Assembly: GCA_003665825.1 (NCBI GenBank) | Contig: QPFY01000002.1 | Span: 992,001 to 1,056,000, forward strand | Length of the DNA: 64,000 bases | Direction of reading: 5' to 3' | Origin: Microbotryum silenes-acaulis | Taxonomy: Eukaryota > Basidiomycota > Microbotryomycetes > Microbotryales > Microbotryaceae | Shown here: positions 34,201 to 47,007 of the stretch, in pieces | How the letters are laid out: every line of letters starts with the position of its first letter | Numbering within the stretch: the stretch's first letter is position 1 | Notes under the pieces: model-generated | Database searches by the model: none | Told to the model about the DNA's origin: nothing | The model's input: the letters and a program-made list of their open reading frames with translations, nothing else | Position numbers and translations under genes: made by a program

Positions 34201-35551
34201 ACAGAAGCGGCAGCGAGACCATCTCCTTGAGTTGTTGGATGTGTGAGCCCAGTCCACCAACCGAATCGAATGAGACCGATGATGACACGCTCAAGGGATC
34301 CGTGTCGGCCAATGCAGCGGGGCCACCGACTTTGCCAAGATTTGAAGGTGTACCGGCGAGATCGAGAGGAGCGGCACCACCAGCGAACATGCCGCCAAAG
34401 CCACCTGCCGCACCCATGGGGAAGGCCGAGCCCTTGCGTGGTGTTCCGAATGGGTTTCCACCATCATCGTCGGATGACTAGTTGCGAGTAGGGAAGGAGT
34501 CAAAACGACCGGATCAGCGGCTGCTGCGCTTGAAGGACTCGGGTGAGCAAGTGCGGAAGCGACCTACAGAATCCGACGGAGGGGCTCCTGCGCCTCCCGG
34601 GTACAGTGCCGACCACTCTGTCTTGCCCATTTCACTGAACGGCGTCCGCTTCTTCTTCTTCTTGCCCTTACCATCGCCCGAGTTGCCGTTCTTCGCAGCA
34701 GTGATGTCCAGCGGGCGATAGTAGTCGATCTTGCCCTTCTCGCGCAGCTGCCTGGGCTGGTTCGCCTTGGCCAGTTGGATGTCCGAATCATCGTCGTCGT
34801 CGTCGTCGTGCAAGTTGAGTTCTTCGACATCCTCGTCCTCGCTCGTCACGTCGCCCGAGTCGAAAGAGACGTCGCTGTCGCGTCGCTTGCTCTTGGACGA
34901 TTTCTTGTCGTTCGATGACGCGTTACCACCCGACTTGGACCTAGTGCTGCGCTTCGATGAGCCGTATCGACGGTCGTTGTCACTCGACATATCGTTGTCG
35001 TCCTCTTCGCTGGCGACGAAATCGTCCTTCTTGTAGCTACCATTCTTCTTGCTGCCTCGACGCAGGGCCCCCTTTTGCTTGAACTTTTCTTTCTCTTCCT
35101 CGTCGTCGGTCGACGAATCGTAGACGACGGGGCGTGAGGTGCGTCGACCGGAAGCGGTGGTGGTGGCGATCTTGACCGCCGGGTCGAGCTTGAAGTCGTC
35201 TTCGTCATCCGATTGGACGACCGCTCGCGCTCCCTTCCTGGCCTTGGGTTTCACCCCGTCCTCGTCCTCGTCCTCGTCGTCGTTCTTTTCATCTTGCTCC
35301 ATCACATCATCGCCTTGCCCAACTTTGTTGCTATAGTCCTCGTCGTCCGAGGTGTCGACGACGCGACGCGCCTTCTTGTGGGACTCGGTCGGCGCGGGTG
35401 GGCCGTTGTGGACGTTGAGTGAGGACGTTCTCGTCATGCGGGCGGTGGAGGTGGCCGGATTGAGGGTGATGAGGAAGCTCGGGTCGATGGTGCCGGGAGG
35501 TGGGGGTGGTTGCGACGGATGACGCGAACTGGCCCGCGTCGAGCCGGCCAT
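31225..35551 (-). CDS. YTA7: AAA-bromodomain ATPase, Yta7/ATAD2-like
   Basis: Nuclear chromatin ATPase that controls histone H3/H4 density. Exons 34568-35551, 34069-34477, 33212-33994 and 31225-33134; 1361 aa. The first ~330 residues are acidic and Ser/Lys-rich. AAA1 starts at VGGLGSHIQQLKEMV and has Walker A GPPGTGKT (about residue 432), FMRKGADCLSKWVGEAERQL over a junction, Walker B IIFFDEIDGLAPV and the [22 protein letters not shown] sensor/Arg-finger block. AAA2 (about 725-800) looks inactive: its P-loop reads GETGMGQS with Gln for Lys, and Walker B is ILFIPNLI. A bromodomain follows (about 930-1060; YYTPDEFLDDILRIQYNAE). The donor GTGGGC at 34068 was preferred since it yields the family-typical STEGRKISFFMRKGAD. 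Confidence 0.93.
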
Positions 35552-36451
35552 GCAGGGTGGGGCGTGAGCTGGTACGGAGAGGCGAGCTGTCGAAGACGTG
35601 GAGATTGTGGTCGGATCGGTAGATCAAGGGGTTGTCTAAAAGATTGTTGCACGCTTGGATATGCGAGATGAACAGCGATAAGATGAAGGAGCTCTTCCTC
35701 GCGCGCCGACGGTCCCGGCGGTCGAGCTATCGCCGGGTCGAGGGGTCTTTAAATGGACTCTGAATGAGTAGAGTCGAAGGAAACAAGTCGATTCTACGAG
35801 TGCGCTGCTGCAATGGCGATGCAGGTGTTGAAATCGATATGAAGCGGCTGAGCGAGATGCACCCCAAGTCACGTCACGAGGAGCCGAAGTGGAGAAGCTG
35901 GAAAAGCGTGAGAGAGGGGGGCTGTCAGCCACGGGGTCAGGAGAGCGAATAAACCTACCGGAGTGACCTGACCCGAGTTGAGGGGTCGACGATGCGCGAT
36001 CGCAGCCGTGATCAAGGTGCAGCAGACCAAGGAGCGCGCGCTGCCACTGCGCCCGCGCCGAGAGGAGAGCGCTCAGAGCAGGCCCAGAGCTGGTAAGAGC
36101 TGGTGGCGCACTGTGGCGCTACTGTGGCGCTGAGACGGCGCAACGGCGCTGAGCTCGCGCGTCTGGACTTGACGATCTCTGACGATTATAGACGCGCCCG
36201 ATCGCGTGTCTGCGCCGGGCTCGGTTGGCAGTTGAACGGTGGCCATTGCACGTCTTTCCACGTTCATCGTCTTGGAGTCTCGTAGACCCAGCCCCCGTCC
36301 CTGCACTTCGCAGTCCTCCGACGGCAGTTAGGCGCGGGTTTTTGAATCGATCCTCTCGCACAACGGCTCACGCGTCGGCTAACAGGCGCCTCGCCACGAG
36401 GTGCATACGGCCAGCTGTGACCCCACTGACGCGTACAAGACACCGCACACC
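35552..36451. other. Divergent promoter region, YTA7-like / SNF2-RING
   Basis: 900 bp between two divergent genes, rich in short direct repeats such as tggcgc near 36100. No ORF has support. It serves both promoters. Confidence 0.55.
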
Positions 36452-39400
36452 ATGGCACCATCATCAGTAGCTCTCAATCCCGTCAGTATTCGTACATGAC
36501 TTGTCGTACAACACGTGTATGCATGCACGCTGACCGCAGTGATTGGCTCTACAACTTACCGTCACCCACGCGTCGTTGACCCCGTTGGCCCGCTCCCCCT
36601 GCGAGGCAACACACAGTACGCGCTTGCACTCGCCATCGACGACCTGCGCCGACTCGACCCGCAACTCGAGCGCGACCAGATCAAGGTCTTGACCACACCG
36701 GGCCGCGGATGTAAGTCTGCCAAGCTGATCTGCGCTCTCGCATTGAAACTGCCTCACGAGCAGCCAGCCACCACTGCTTTGGTCCGCACGTGACTCGAGA
36801 CCCCCCACACTGACCTGCCCAGTCGCTACTCACCATCCTCTCGTGCAGATGGTCAAGTCGAGTGCCTCCTTTGCTCCAACACGACCGAGTTAGGTCCCAA
36901 TAAGGCACTGCCCGATGGAGGGCTCGCCAGTGGAATTGGCTCCTATCGCAACTTCAAGGCGAGTACCCCTAGCAAATCATTCCCACCCTGCGCGTGCCGA
37001 ATTCGAGACTAATACTCTCTCGCTCCTCACAGACCCATCTCGAATCGACGCGTCACATCGTGGCTCGTAGGGCAAAGTCAAAGCCGTCTTCCACCAGCTC
37101 GGCCACACCGGTCCCAAAGTCGAACCCGGCCGCCGCCGGCACTTCCTCCTCGACGACCAAAGCCGACCCCAAGTCGGCGCTCCTGTCATCGGACTCGGAT
37201 TCGGATTCCGACAAGGGTGATCCTTGGTCGTTTTTGTCTCACGCGAAACGTCGCAAGGCAGCTGCACTCGATTCCGACGCCGACTCGGACCTCGAAGTCG
37301 TGCCCAAATCGGCCTCCTCGATCGCACCCGTCAAGAGACCTCGCACCTCGCACCCGGACCCCGTCGACCCAGCCGCCGTGGCTCAACTCAGCAAAGATGT
37401 TAAAGAGTTTGCGGAAGCGATTGTGGCCGGCAAGATCAATCGTATCGCGGTCGTGCAGCAACGTTTGGATCTCAAGGTCCGAGCCAGGGCTCTAGGCGTC
37501 GACTGGGACAAGACCTTCGCTCCCCTGTTCTACCCTACAGGCCACGCTGCCGGTGCTGTACCGAGCGCCTCGCAAACCCCTTCGGCCTCGATGAGTGCAA
37601 CCCTGGCGAGGCTACAAAGTGCTACATCGGCAATTCCGAACCGATTCTCGTCCTCGTCCTCGTCTTCCAAGTCCCAGTCCGCAAACAAGGAATTATGGTC
37701 CTCTTCACCGTCCTCCGCATCGTCCATACCGAGCTCGTCCGGGCGCTACACGTCCAAGGAGAACTACAACGCCCTCGAAGCGGCGAAACAAAGGATTAGG
37801 GAGAAACGTCAGCGACAAAAAGAAGAGATGCAAGGCATTCGACGCAAGTCAGACGTCGCTCCACCTCCTCCGCCGGCCCCACCCTTGTACTACGAACGAG
37901 CGGCACAAGCCGCCCAGGCAGCCGCGCCCCCGGTGCCGCCTGCATCTTCTGCCCCATCTGCGTCCCTGATCCCCGACATGCCCATGGTCGGCCCAACCGA
38001 TCCCTTCGCGTCGCAAGGCTCTTGGACTTGTACGACCGTCAAGTACGAACCTCCTCCCGCCTCGGCCAGCCGTCGCCCTGGTCCGTTCGTCCCTTCCATG
38101 AACGACTACTCGGCGGTCGAACACGACCATGGGCTGCCTTCCGCCTCAACTTCGTTGGCATTGCAGCGCCAACCCTCTCATGGTGCACTTGCCGCTGTTG
38201 CCGCTAGCGGTCGCGGAACCAAGGTCGGGGCTCCGGCCGTCAATACCGCTCGCCCGCGAGCTGGCGGCTTCAGTACCGCGGTACGCAACATGGTGCTCGA
38301 GGCCCAACTCAAGCGCGACCAAGAAGCGGCACAAAAACGTCGCGAAATCCAGATGAAGGAACAACATGCCCGGGAGGCGACGATGCGCGAGGCTCGAGAA
38401 TACCGAGAAGCTCTGCAGCGCGCGAACCAAGAGATCGCTCCTTTGGCCGACGCGTCCACGTCCCAGGGTAAAGCTGCCTCGCATGCCGATCATCTTGCCT
38501 CTTTGGCTGAGATGGCCGCGAGGAGGTATTGGCGCCCCGAGGAAGGCATCATCGACTCGACGCTCGATGCCTTGTCCGTCACGCAGCTGAACATGAACAG
38601 AGCCGATCCGGACGAACAGAATGAAGAGTTCCGCGTCAGGCAACAGGACATTGACGAGTGGTTCGCGCCGGCGCGTCAGACGACCCATCATGCAAGTGTC
38701 ACGGTCAAGCATGCGGCGAGGACTTTGGGCCTTGAATCGCATCAGTCCATCTTGCCCGGTTTCAAATACCCTCTGTGCGAGTTCCAGATCGTTTCTGTCG
38801 CGTGGATGGGACAGCAAGAGGAGAGCAAGCTGAGTGGCGGGATCAACGCCGACGAGATGGGACTGGGCAAAACGGTGCAAATGCTCGCGGTTATGGCCAG
38901 TCGTCGATCCAAAGATAAAGAGATCTGCACCAATCTCATTGTTGTCCCCCTGGCGTTGATCGCGCAGTGGGCGAACGAGATCGCCAAGTTTGTTGAAGGG
39001 TTCAAGGTCCACGTCTACCACGGCTCGAAAAAGGCCAAGACGGTTGAGGAGTTGACCAAGTATGACGTTGTCTTGACGACCTACAACACTCTCGCTGGCG
39101 AGTGGCAAGATCCTGCTAAAGAGGGTTCAGGTCATGAATTGCTCTTCAAGCTTTGCTGGTATCGTATCGTGATCGACGAAGCTCGTGAGTTTCTACTTTG
39201 CGAGGTGCTGTCGCGGCGGCATAGCCAACTAACCACCTTGCGGTCCCATTACCAGACTTTATTCGAAATCGTATGACGAGGATGTCGCGAGCATGTGTCG
39301 AGCTCGATGGAGTCTTCCGCTGGTGCCTCACCGGCACGCCAGTCATCAATTCTTTGGCCGACTACTTTCCTCTTCTCAAGTGAGGAAGAATGTCGAGTGT

Positions 39401-41881
39401 CGAGCGTTCTGACAGAACACTGAAGCTCTTAGATTTGCCGCTTCGCCAGATTCCTTCGCATCCGTCCTTGGACGTCGTGGGTACATTTCCGGTGAGTGTT
39501 CTAACTACATGACATGACCCCGCTAAGTGCGCATCGAGCTGATGCGACGATTGACTGCTCAACAGCGACTACGTCGTCAAGCTCGAGAAATCCAATCTGA
39601 TCGAAGCCGGCAAACGATGCAACACGATCGTCGACCGAGTGACGATTCGACGACGCAAGGACGACAAGCTCGACGGCAAGCCCCTCGTCGAGCTTTTGCC
39701 CAAGACTGTCAATATCGTTCATCTGCGCTTCACCGACGATGAAGAGCGTGAAGCGTACGATGAGGTCGAGCGACAGGCTCAGGTTAAGATCTCCAAGTGG
39801 TTGAGGCAAGGGACGCTGCTGAAGAACATGTCGTGCATCTTTGTGCTCATCCTACGCTTGCGCCAAATGTGTCTTCATCCGTCGTTGATCGCCGTCGAAG
39901 GGACGAGCCAGCTCAACAAGGAGGACGAGTACCGCAAGGCCGAGACGCTGTTGTCGCCCGAGTCGATCAAGCGACTGTTGGACGAGCGCCTGAGGATCGC
40001 GATTGCTCGAGAGGCGATCGAGGACTTTGAGCTCGAGGATCCAGTCGACGAGGAGTGCGCAGTTTGCTTCGACCCGATTTTGCCTCTCAGTCTCGGCGGC
40101 GAAGGCGTCGTCACCCCTTGTGGCCACTGCTTCTGCCGCACATGCTTGATCGAGATCCTGAGGGAAGCTCACCGCGAATTGGACTTCGGCGATATGTTGG
40201 GGTACCAACAGGACGAGCGACCGTGCCCGACGTGTCGTACACCCTTCAGCGAGGACAAGTTGATCGAGATTGAGGCCTTCGAACCCGACGCTCACGAAGT
40301 CCGTTTGGCGATCTCCCGCAAGCCCAAGTCGCCCAAGAAGAAAGCCGAAGAAAAGGCCAAGTCCAAGCACAGGGCTGTCATCGCCGATTCTGAAGAGGAA
40401 GAAGAAGAAGAAGACGTTCTCGACGACAGCAGTGACGACGACGTTTCGGACGTTAAGGAGAGCCCATCGCGCAAGGTCCGTTCGTCGAGCCCATCGCGTC
40501 GTGCACAACCTGCTCAATTGATCGTCATCGACTCGGACGACGAGGACCTGCCTCCTCCCTCGGCCTTGTTGGCAAAGCTCGAAGTCAAGCCCAAGGTTGA
40601 GAAGGAAGTCAAGCCCAAGCCCGAACGAGAGACCAAATCCGACATTAAGCCTGGGGCCAAATCCGACCGCAAACCCGATATCAAGCCCAAGGTCATTGAT
40701 CGCAAGGGTAAAGGGAAAGCCAAGGCCGAGTCGGACGATGACTACGTCTTTACCGACGTTGAAAACGCTCAGTCCGCGCGCAGAACGAAAGCCAAGGCCG
40801 AGACGTGGGATATGAAGCCCAAGATCAAGACTGACGTCAAGCCTAGCACGTCTCTTGATTGGTTGAAGCCTAAGGTGAAGCAAGATCCTTTCCGTTCGCC
40901 TGAGCGACTCCGTCCCGGTCAAGTCATCTTCCAACCCGTTGCCGAAGTTGATGACAACGACGATGTGGTCGAGCGGTCGTGGTATCGAGCTGTCGGAAAC
41001 AAGACCATCATTCCTTCAACCAAGGTGGGCGTTTGAGGCTGGACCAATGATCAGGATCGCAGGCCCACTAAACGTTTGACTTGGATTATCACCGCAGATG
41101 CAGTATTGCTTCAAGCAACTCAAGGCATGGAAGGAGGAAGATCCTGCCATCAAGACAATCGTCGTCTCGTCCTTCGTGTCTGGGCTCGAGATCCTCGATA
41201 CGTATCTCCGCGGCCGCGGTATCGAAACGGTGCGGTACCAAGGCAGCTCGAATGCGATCGAGAGGAAGGAAGCCATCCACCGATTGGACACAGACCCCAA
41301 CGTCAGAGTGATGTTGCTTTCGATGAAGGGTAAGTCCTTTCGCATCAGATAGGACATTACGTTTCACTCATTACGTTTTGTCTGATCGTACTCTCTTCCG
41401 CTCGTCCTGCAACAGCCGGTGGAGTCGGCCTCAATCTGACCTCGGCATGCCGGGTCATCTCCCTCGATCTCGCCTGGTCGGGCTCGACCGAACTTCAAGC
41501 CTTCGACCGCGTCCATCGTCTGGGGCAGCGTCGACCGGTCCTCATTGAACGCATCGTGATCGAAGACACGATCGAAGCTCGCATCCTCAGTCTGCAAGAC
41601 CGCAAGATGTTGCTCTCCGACATGAGTTTAGCCGAGGGCAAAGCCAAGAACGGCTTGGCGGGAATTAAAGTTCCCGAACTGTTGGGCGTGAGTTGGCCAT
41701 CAAACTGGTCTACGGTCGGATTGGAATTCTCACTTACGGTCGTGGATGATCTTGAGAGCAGTTGTTTCGTCTCGGAGTTGATGGCAAACGACTGCAGACT
41801 CACCAAGGTCGAATTGTCGGACAAGCGGGGGACCGCGATCCGGGTTCCTCCGCCCCTGAAGACGAAGAAGGCAGTCCGTGA
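36452..41881 (+). CDS. SNF2-RING ATPase (Uls1/Rad5/Rad16 class)
   Basis: DNA translocase with an embedded RING E3 domain. Exons 36452-36485, 36540-36710, 36849-36958, 37033-39184, 39256-39379, 39450-39491, 39566-41024, 41098-41329, 41416-41687 and 41762-41881; 1571 aa. The N-terminus has a C-x2-C...H-x5-H finger (VECLLCS ... THLESTRH). Helicase motifs: I NADEMGLGKT (about 711), II VIDEAHFIRN over a junction, LTGTPVINS, V MKAGGVGLNLT, VI DRVHRLGQRRP. The RING (about 1038-1100) reads CAVCFDPI...CGHCFCRTCL...CPTC. A SUMO-interaction-like LIVIDSDDEDL follows, then Lys-Pro-rich repeats. No HIRAN domain is visible, favouring Uls1/Rad16 over Rad5. Intron 3 has a GC donor. The last intron was included because it gives a family-like ending (VPELLGLFRLGVDGKRL). 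Confidence 0.88.
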
Positions 41882-42152
41882 CGCGATGAATGCAAGATGG
41901 CTGGGCATCTGACACCAAATAAAATCAATCACGTCTCTCCTATTCTTTCTTGATAGTCTCATGCAATGTGCATCCTGTGCTGTAACGGCAGTAAAGTGGT
42001 TTCAACCTGGGTGCCTCGCGGCAGGAGCGGATCATGCGATAATGCGAGAGCTTACTTCATTACAACAGCGACTAGTACTAGCAATAACTAAACCTTCGAC
42101 GGCCAAGAAAGACGAAGAGTGCAAGGTGGTTGCGAGCAGCGGACGTAATCAT

Positions 42153-45100
42153 TCAGTACAGAGAGCCAAATGGTTTGAAGGGTTGGTTTGCGATGATAAA
42201 TGGACGAGGGATCTCGAACTCGACGGAGGATCTCAATGGTGCCGACTCTCTTCGTTTCTCCAAAGTCGCGATGCGGGAGAGCGGTACGTCAGGCGTTGAA
42301 TCGCGCCGTTCGAGCGAGATTGGTGCCCGCTTTTCGAACTCTGAAGAAGGCAGGGGAGGAGGTGGGTTTCGAGACGAGCGTTGATCGTGCTCGGGTGGCG
42401 CGCCCAGTGCGGGTGAGTAAGGTGTCTGCGCTGAAGGATGGTCGAGTTCGCGGTCCGAGGCAAGTTGGTCTATTTCCTCGTCGTCATCGTTGTTCGGAGG
42501 AGATTCCGCCGCCGTGAGAGCGCCGGCAACCGTTTGATCGAGACTGATTTCGGAGTTGGTCGGCGGCAGTCGCTCGGAGACAGGGATGGGATTGAGGGAA
42601 AGGGATGGCTCAACTGGATCGCTCGATAGAACTGAATCAGATGAAGGGCCTTTACCCGAAATTGCGAGTGGCTTGACACCGAGTGAGGGCGGAGCTACTT
42701 CCTCGCCCACGCCGGTGGGTGCTAGGACTGGCTCTGGCTCTGACGGTTGAGCAGCAAACGCGATGTGATCTGACGTTGAGAAGGACGTTGAAGGGGCAGA
42801 GGCAGAAAGGCCAAGTGCATTCGAAGTTCCGCCTGCGGCATCGCCATCGAAGGCAGACTCTAGCTTCAAAGCAGGTGCCACGAGCATTGCACTCGTCTGA
42901 GCTGCTGCGGCAGCCTTGGCAGCTGCACGTTGGGCGAGGTCCAGTTTACGCTGTTCGACGATCCTAGCTCTGAGAAGCAACACCGCCAGTCGAGTATTCA
43001 GCTTTGAGACGAAACAGTAGGCTAAACAAAAGCCCATTGAACGTACTGGAATATGATTTCCTTCAAGCCCTTCGCATGCTCGTCCCTCACCCGACCTGCC
43101 ATTTCCCCACTTGCAACCATGCGATCGAACTCCAGCAACTTTGCATCGACTTTCTTCTGGATAGCAGGGGGGGCGGGCGGAAAATTGTTCGAGTCGAGAG
43201 CGGGCGAAGGCGAAATTATCGAGGTTGACGAGGTCAATGAAGAAGTCCCACTATCCGCAGACGGTGCGACACTGGAGTGGTTCTCCGAAAGGTCTACTCC
43301 TAGGCTTGGGGGAACAAGACTCAAGGCAGGACTTGGCAGGGCTGGCCCTGACCCCTCAGTGGCATGGGATATCGGCAGTGACACAGGTCGAGCGCTCCGA
43401 GGTGACTGGGCGAGCATACGCGCAACTTGACGCTGGGCAGGCGCGACACAAGAGTAGAAGTGCAAAAGTGGGTGCACATCTTTGCCCGAAGTGTTACGGA
43501 CGAGCCCATTAGACGCAGAGCGGGCAAGACCCGGAGCGGTACTCGCGGAGGCGGGCTGGGTCGTCGAGGGTGATTTGGCCGGTTTGCTCCGCGCGAATGC
43601 TGGAAGACTTTCGCCTCGTGTTATCAATTGTTGCACCTGTGGGGACTAAGAGCTAGTCAGCCAAGCCCGTAGAGAAAGTATTCACACTAGCTTGAACACT
43701 GACAACCAACGGAGTGGTAGAGCCCGTTACAGGCGCCAATGACGTCTGCGCTTGAGGAGTGTTGAGCCGCGACTTGCTGCTCGCAGACGTTTCGGGTCCA
43801 GGCAGCGGCTGCTCTACTGTCGTAGGTTGCCCTTGTGAACGCCCAGCCAAGTCCCCCCGGAGGTCTGGTAGTCCTATAGAAGAGTGAACAGGAGGGGCGT
43901 TGGCCGGTGGGCCCGAGACCGATCCCGTAGTGGCGGGGTCTTCGAATCTTGGTCCCTTACTCTTGCTGTTCCTCGTCTTGATGGGTGAAATCTCGCCGCT
44001 CCGTTCTGCAGACAATGCCCTTAATGCGAAGAGCTGGAACAACTGCGTCTTTGCGCCCATCGATAGTCTGCCCAGATCGACGGTCCGCGCCGGCCGTACC
44101 ACATGAGGTAAGTCCATCAATGCTTTCCCCACACGAGTAAGGGACTCGGCCTGGAGCAGCATTGCGTCGTTAATGGTGTTATGGTCCAGACTGGGATAAG
44201 ACGCTTGATACCTTTGGAGTTGCGAGGCTCGATTCCCCCAGTTGTGAACGATCGTTGTGGTCGTTTGTGCAACGAATGGAGCTGCGTCCGAGAGGCCGTG
44301 AAGTGGGGAGGCAAACGTGTTTGCTGGCCCTAGAGCACTTGCTTCCGTTGGAGATGCCGTAGGAAGGCGGGGAGCGGGGTGGAGAAAGATACGATCGAGT
44401 TCTGAAAGCTCGACGCGTGCGGGCAGACTGAGGTGGCAATCGAGGGGCTGACACGACGGGGTGTAGTCGTGGAAAGCGTGTTCCATGGGTGGTGGAGGGA
44501 CTCTGCGGGGTAGAGGGTACAAAGGTGGGGCAGGAACATACATCCTTGGAGGTAGGAAAGGCTGGGTTGGTTTGTCGGGTGGAATGTATCGCGGTCTAGG
44601 TCCGCCGGAAGACCGTTGAGGTGCAGCCGGAGCAGATTTGACTTGAACTTTTGTAGAGACAAGGGGCCGAGCTTGCGGGACCGAGGGTGGCATTGGATAA
44701 GTACACGGAATACTTTGACTGTGAGTTACCCCTCCTTTCCCATTGACACCAATGAATTGTGTCGGTCCAGTGAGCCTCTGCTTCTCCGCAGCTTCCCCAA
44801 CGGCAGCAGAGACGCGTGCATTCAGCCGCTTCCTTTTTTGTGGCATTTGGATCGGCTCGAACGGAGTCGGAGTTTGACCCCGTTTCAGTTGATGCGCATT
44901 GATGAGCTTTTGAATCCTGCTTGCCCTCTCAAAGACTGCGCTCTCTTGTTTGAACGCAGCCGGAGTGAGGTCACTGTAGAGGTCGTTGGGATCGTGCGAA
45001 GTTGTGTTCGACTCTGCCGCCGGGCTGATCGGCTTGGCAAGGAATGGGGCCGGAGGAGGTCGATTGGATATCCGATTGACGTTTCTCCCGGGGTTGGTCG

Positions 45101-47007
45101 AGGCAAGTTGAGCGGTAGCGGCGTGGGTTGCAGGTGCAGGTCTGAGCTCGGTGCGAGCCAGAGCGGCCGAAGGTTGACGAGCGACCGTGATGGGATGGGC
45201 GGGAGGCACGCCCTGTGAAGGCTGGGATGGGCGGTGCTGGGCACTCGCACAACGCATGGATGGTGTCGAACCCACCGCCCGCTGTTGACTTCGAGCTTTT
45301 TGGGAAAGGGAGTGTGCGGATCCATTTCGGCTTGTCGCTGTTGCGGTATTCACGACAATGCTTGAGGTAGCACCACCGGCTGAGACCACACGATTCGTTG
45401 GCGAAGGCTGTAGAGTTACTCCTGGCGGGGCCCAAAGTGGGCCATAAATAGGTGGCGTCCTCGGGGCGGCCAGCTCGCGATGAGTCTTGATTTCCTCGGC
45501 CATCTTCCTCTCCTTGGCCATACTTTGCTGGTCCAAGATCTCGCACTGATACGGGGTCACCGAGCCCGACAGCGATTGCCGGACAGCGTGCCAGCTCCAC
45601 AAGCTCCATGCACACTCTTCCCTCACCTGATCCCACCACCCCCATTCCGTGGCGTCCCGCGAGACGGATGGAAGCACCATCCTCTTGAATCCTCGAAACA
45701 CCGAATTTGTGACGAATCGAATCACTTCCAGCACGATCGTGGCCGAAACCCGTTGGTCTGGGGCCAGAGAGTGGATCCAGCAAGCTGCCAACGAACCAAG
45801 GATGGGTAGCTCGAAAATGCCCTGTTGCGCGCAGTAATCCACCCACGCTCCGTAAACTGCCGGCATGGGTCGAAGAATCGAAGTGAGTCAGTGTCTCTGG
45901 GTGTACATATCTATCTGCTAATAAATGGGGGCAGCCACTCACTAGCGACATATGTCGTAGCAAGGACGCCCTCGACCTTGTGATTCCACGGTAAAGAGGC
46001 CAGGTCGCCTACTCGAATGATGACCCCCTTGAGCCTGAACGCTAACTCGATGCTGGGGTCAAGGTGGGCTCGAATATCTGTGGAAGGTACAGAATGCGAC
46101 AGATTGACATTAGTGGTTGGATCAAGGTGTTCCCGTGTCGATTGAGAGAGTAGTAGTACTGACGGAATCCCAGGGCCGAGCTCAACACTCGAATGCGGTC
46201 GAGGTGGGCTTCATGTGTCGAGGCCAATCGCTCCAGCGTCCAGAGCCTCGGCGACTCGGGATGATCGTATGCGCCTACCTTGGGTGTTTGTCTTAGTGAT
46301 TGTGATCGAGATTGAGACTGAGGCCGAGGTTGGGTTGGCTCAGGAGAGCGAGATGTGTTGGAGGTAAGAGGCCTAGACTGGGTGTTGGAGGGCCGCCAAG
46401 TGAGAGCTTCCACCGGCTGAGAAGGTGGGGCGGCGGCCGCGTTCGAGCTCCAACCGGAGCGGGCAGGAATGAAGCTCGTCATGTCCTTTGGAGAAGCATA
46501 CGGTGCGGCCCCTGTGGCTTCATTCGTCTGACGATGTGTGGACCCATTGCCCTGTCTGTCCGTCGTGGTCGCGGTGGTCGCGGGAGTCGTGCTTGAGGTC
46601 GGGAAGGTGGAGTGCGCCTCGGGCTGGGGCTGGGGCTCGGGCTGGGGCTCGGGCTGGGGCTGGGGCCGGTGCTGGTAGCGGTGGTCCACAAGTGGGGCGG
46701 TGGTGCTGGCGTCCGAGTCGCTCGTGGGCTTTGGCAGCGACGGCTGGTGCGCGACGTGGGTGTTCGGGATGCCAAGACTTGCATCATGTCCGTGCCAGTG
46801 TTGTGCCATCCAATCCCCCGGCGTATCAGGGGGCACCAGGCACACTCGATGGCTGGTCGAGGGGCTCTGCTGCATGCAGGCGATCCGAGACCGGTCGACA
46901 GTCGGCGCGCTCGATTGCGAAGAAGCCCATGAAGTCAATCCGCCGGTGCCCGTCGAAGCGGCGTTTTCAGCTGGCTTGTAGTACCATCTCGGTTCTTGGC
47001 CCTCCAT
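42153..47007 (-). CDS. Large orphan protein, unknown function
   Basis: Exons 46164-47007, 45943-46077, 43704-45856, 43047-43636 and 42153-42969; 1512 aa with all phases consistent. An ordered core spans the first three exons: LWTLERLASTHEAHLDRIRVL, GFHIRAHLDPSIELAFRLKG, LPWNHKVEGVLATTYVAIYGAWVDYC, IFELPILGSLAACWIHSLAPDQ, EVIRFVTNSVFRGFKRMVLPSV and WGWWDQVREECAWSLWSWHAV. The rest is Pro/Ser/Ala-rich with two predicted helices (IQKKVDAKLLEFDRMVASGEM and ARIVEQRKLDLAQRAAAKAAAAAQ). A Pro-Gln-Pro-Glu repeat lies near residue 120. No family was recognised; probably lineage-restricted. The GTACGT donor at 43046 was paired with the acceptor at 42970 because it alone keeps phase. Confidence 0.6.
46621..46669. 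repeat. GGGCTC/GGGGCT repeat (Pro-Gln/Pro-Glu)
   Basis: Degenerate hexamer run that on the minus strand encodes alternating PQ and PE in the orphan protein. Confidence 0.85.

Noticed and set aside
39852..40934. 360-codon open frame on the minus strand
   Set aside because: Antisense to the RING and Lys-Pro repeat exon of the SNF2 gene; repetitive Leu/Gly composition reflects the complementary codons.
41688..41912. Unspliced C-terminus of the SNF2-RING protein
   Set aside because: Read-through adds unfamiliar sequence; a GTGAGT donor and CAG acceptor give a family-like LLGLF...GKRL ending.
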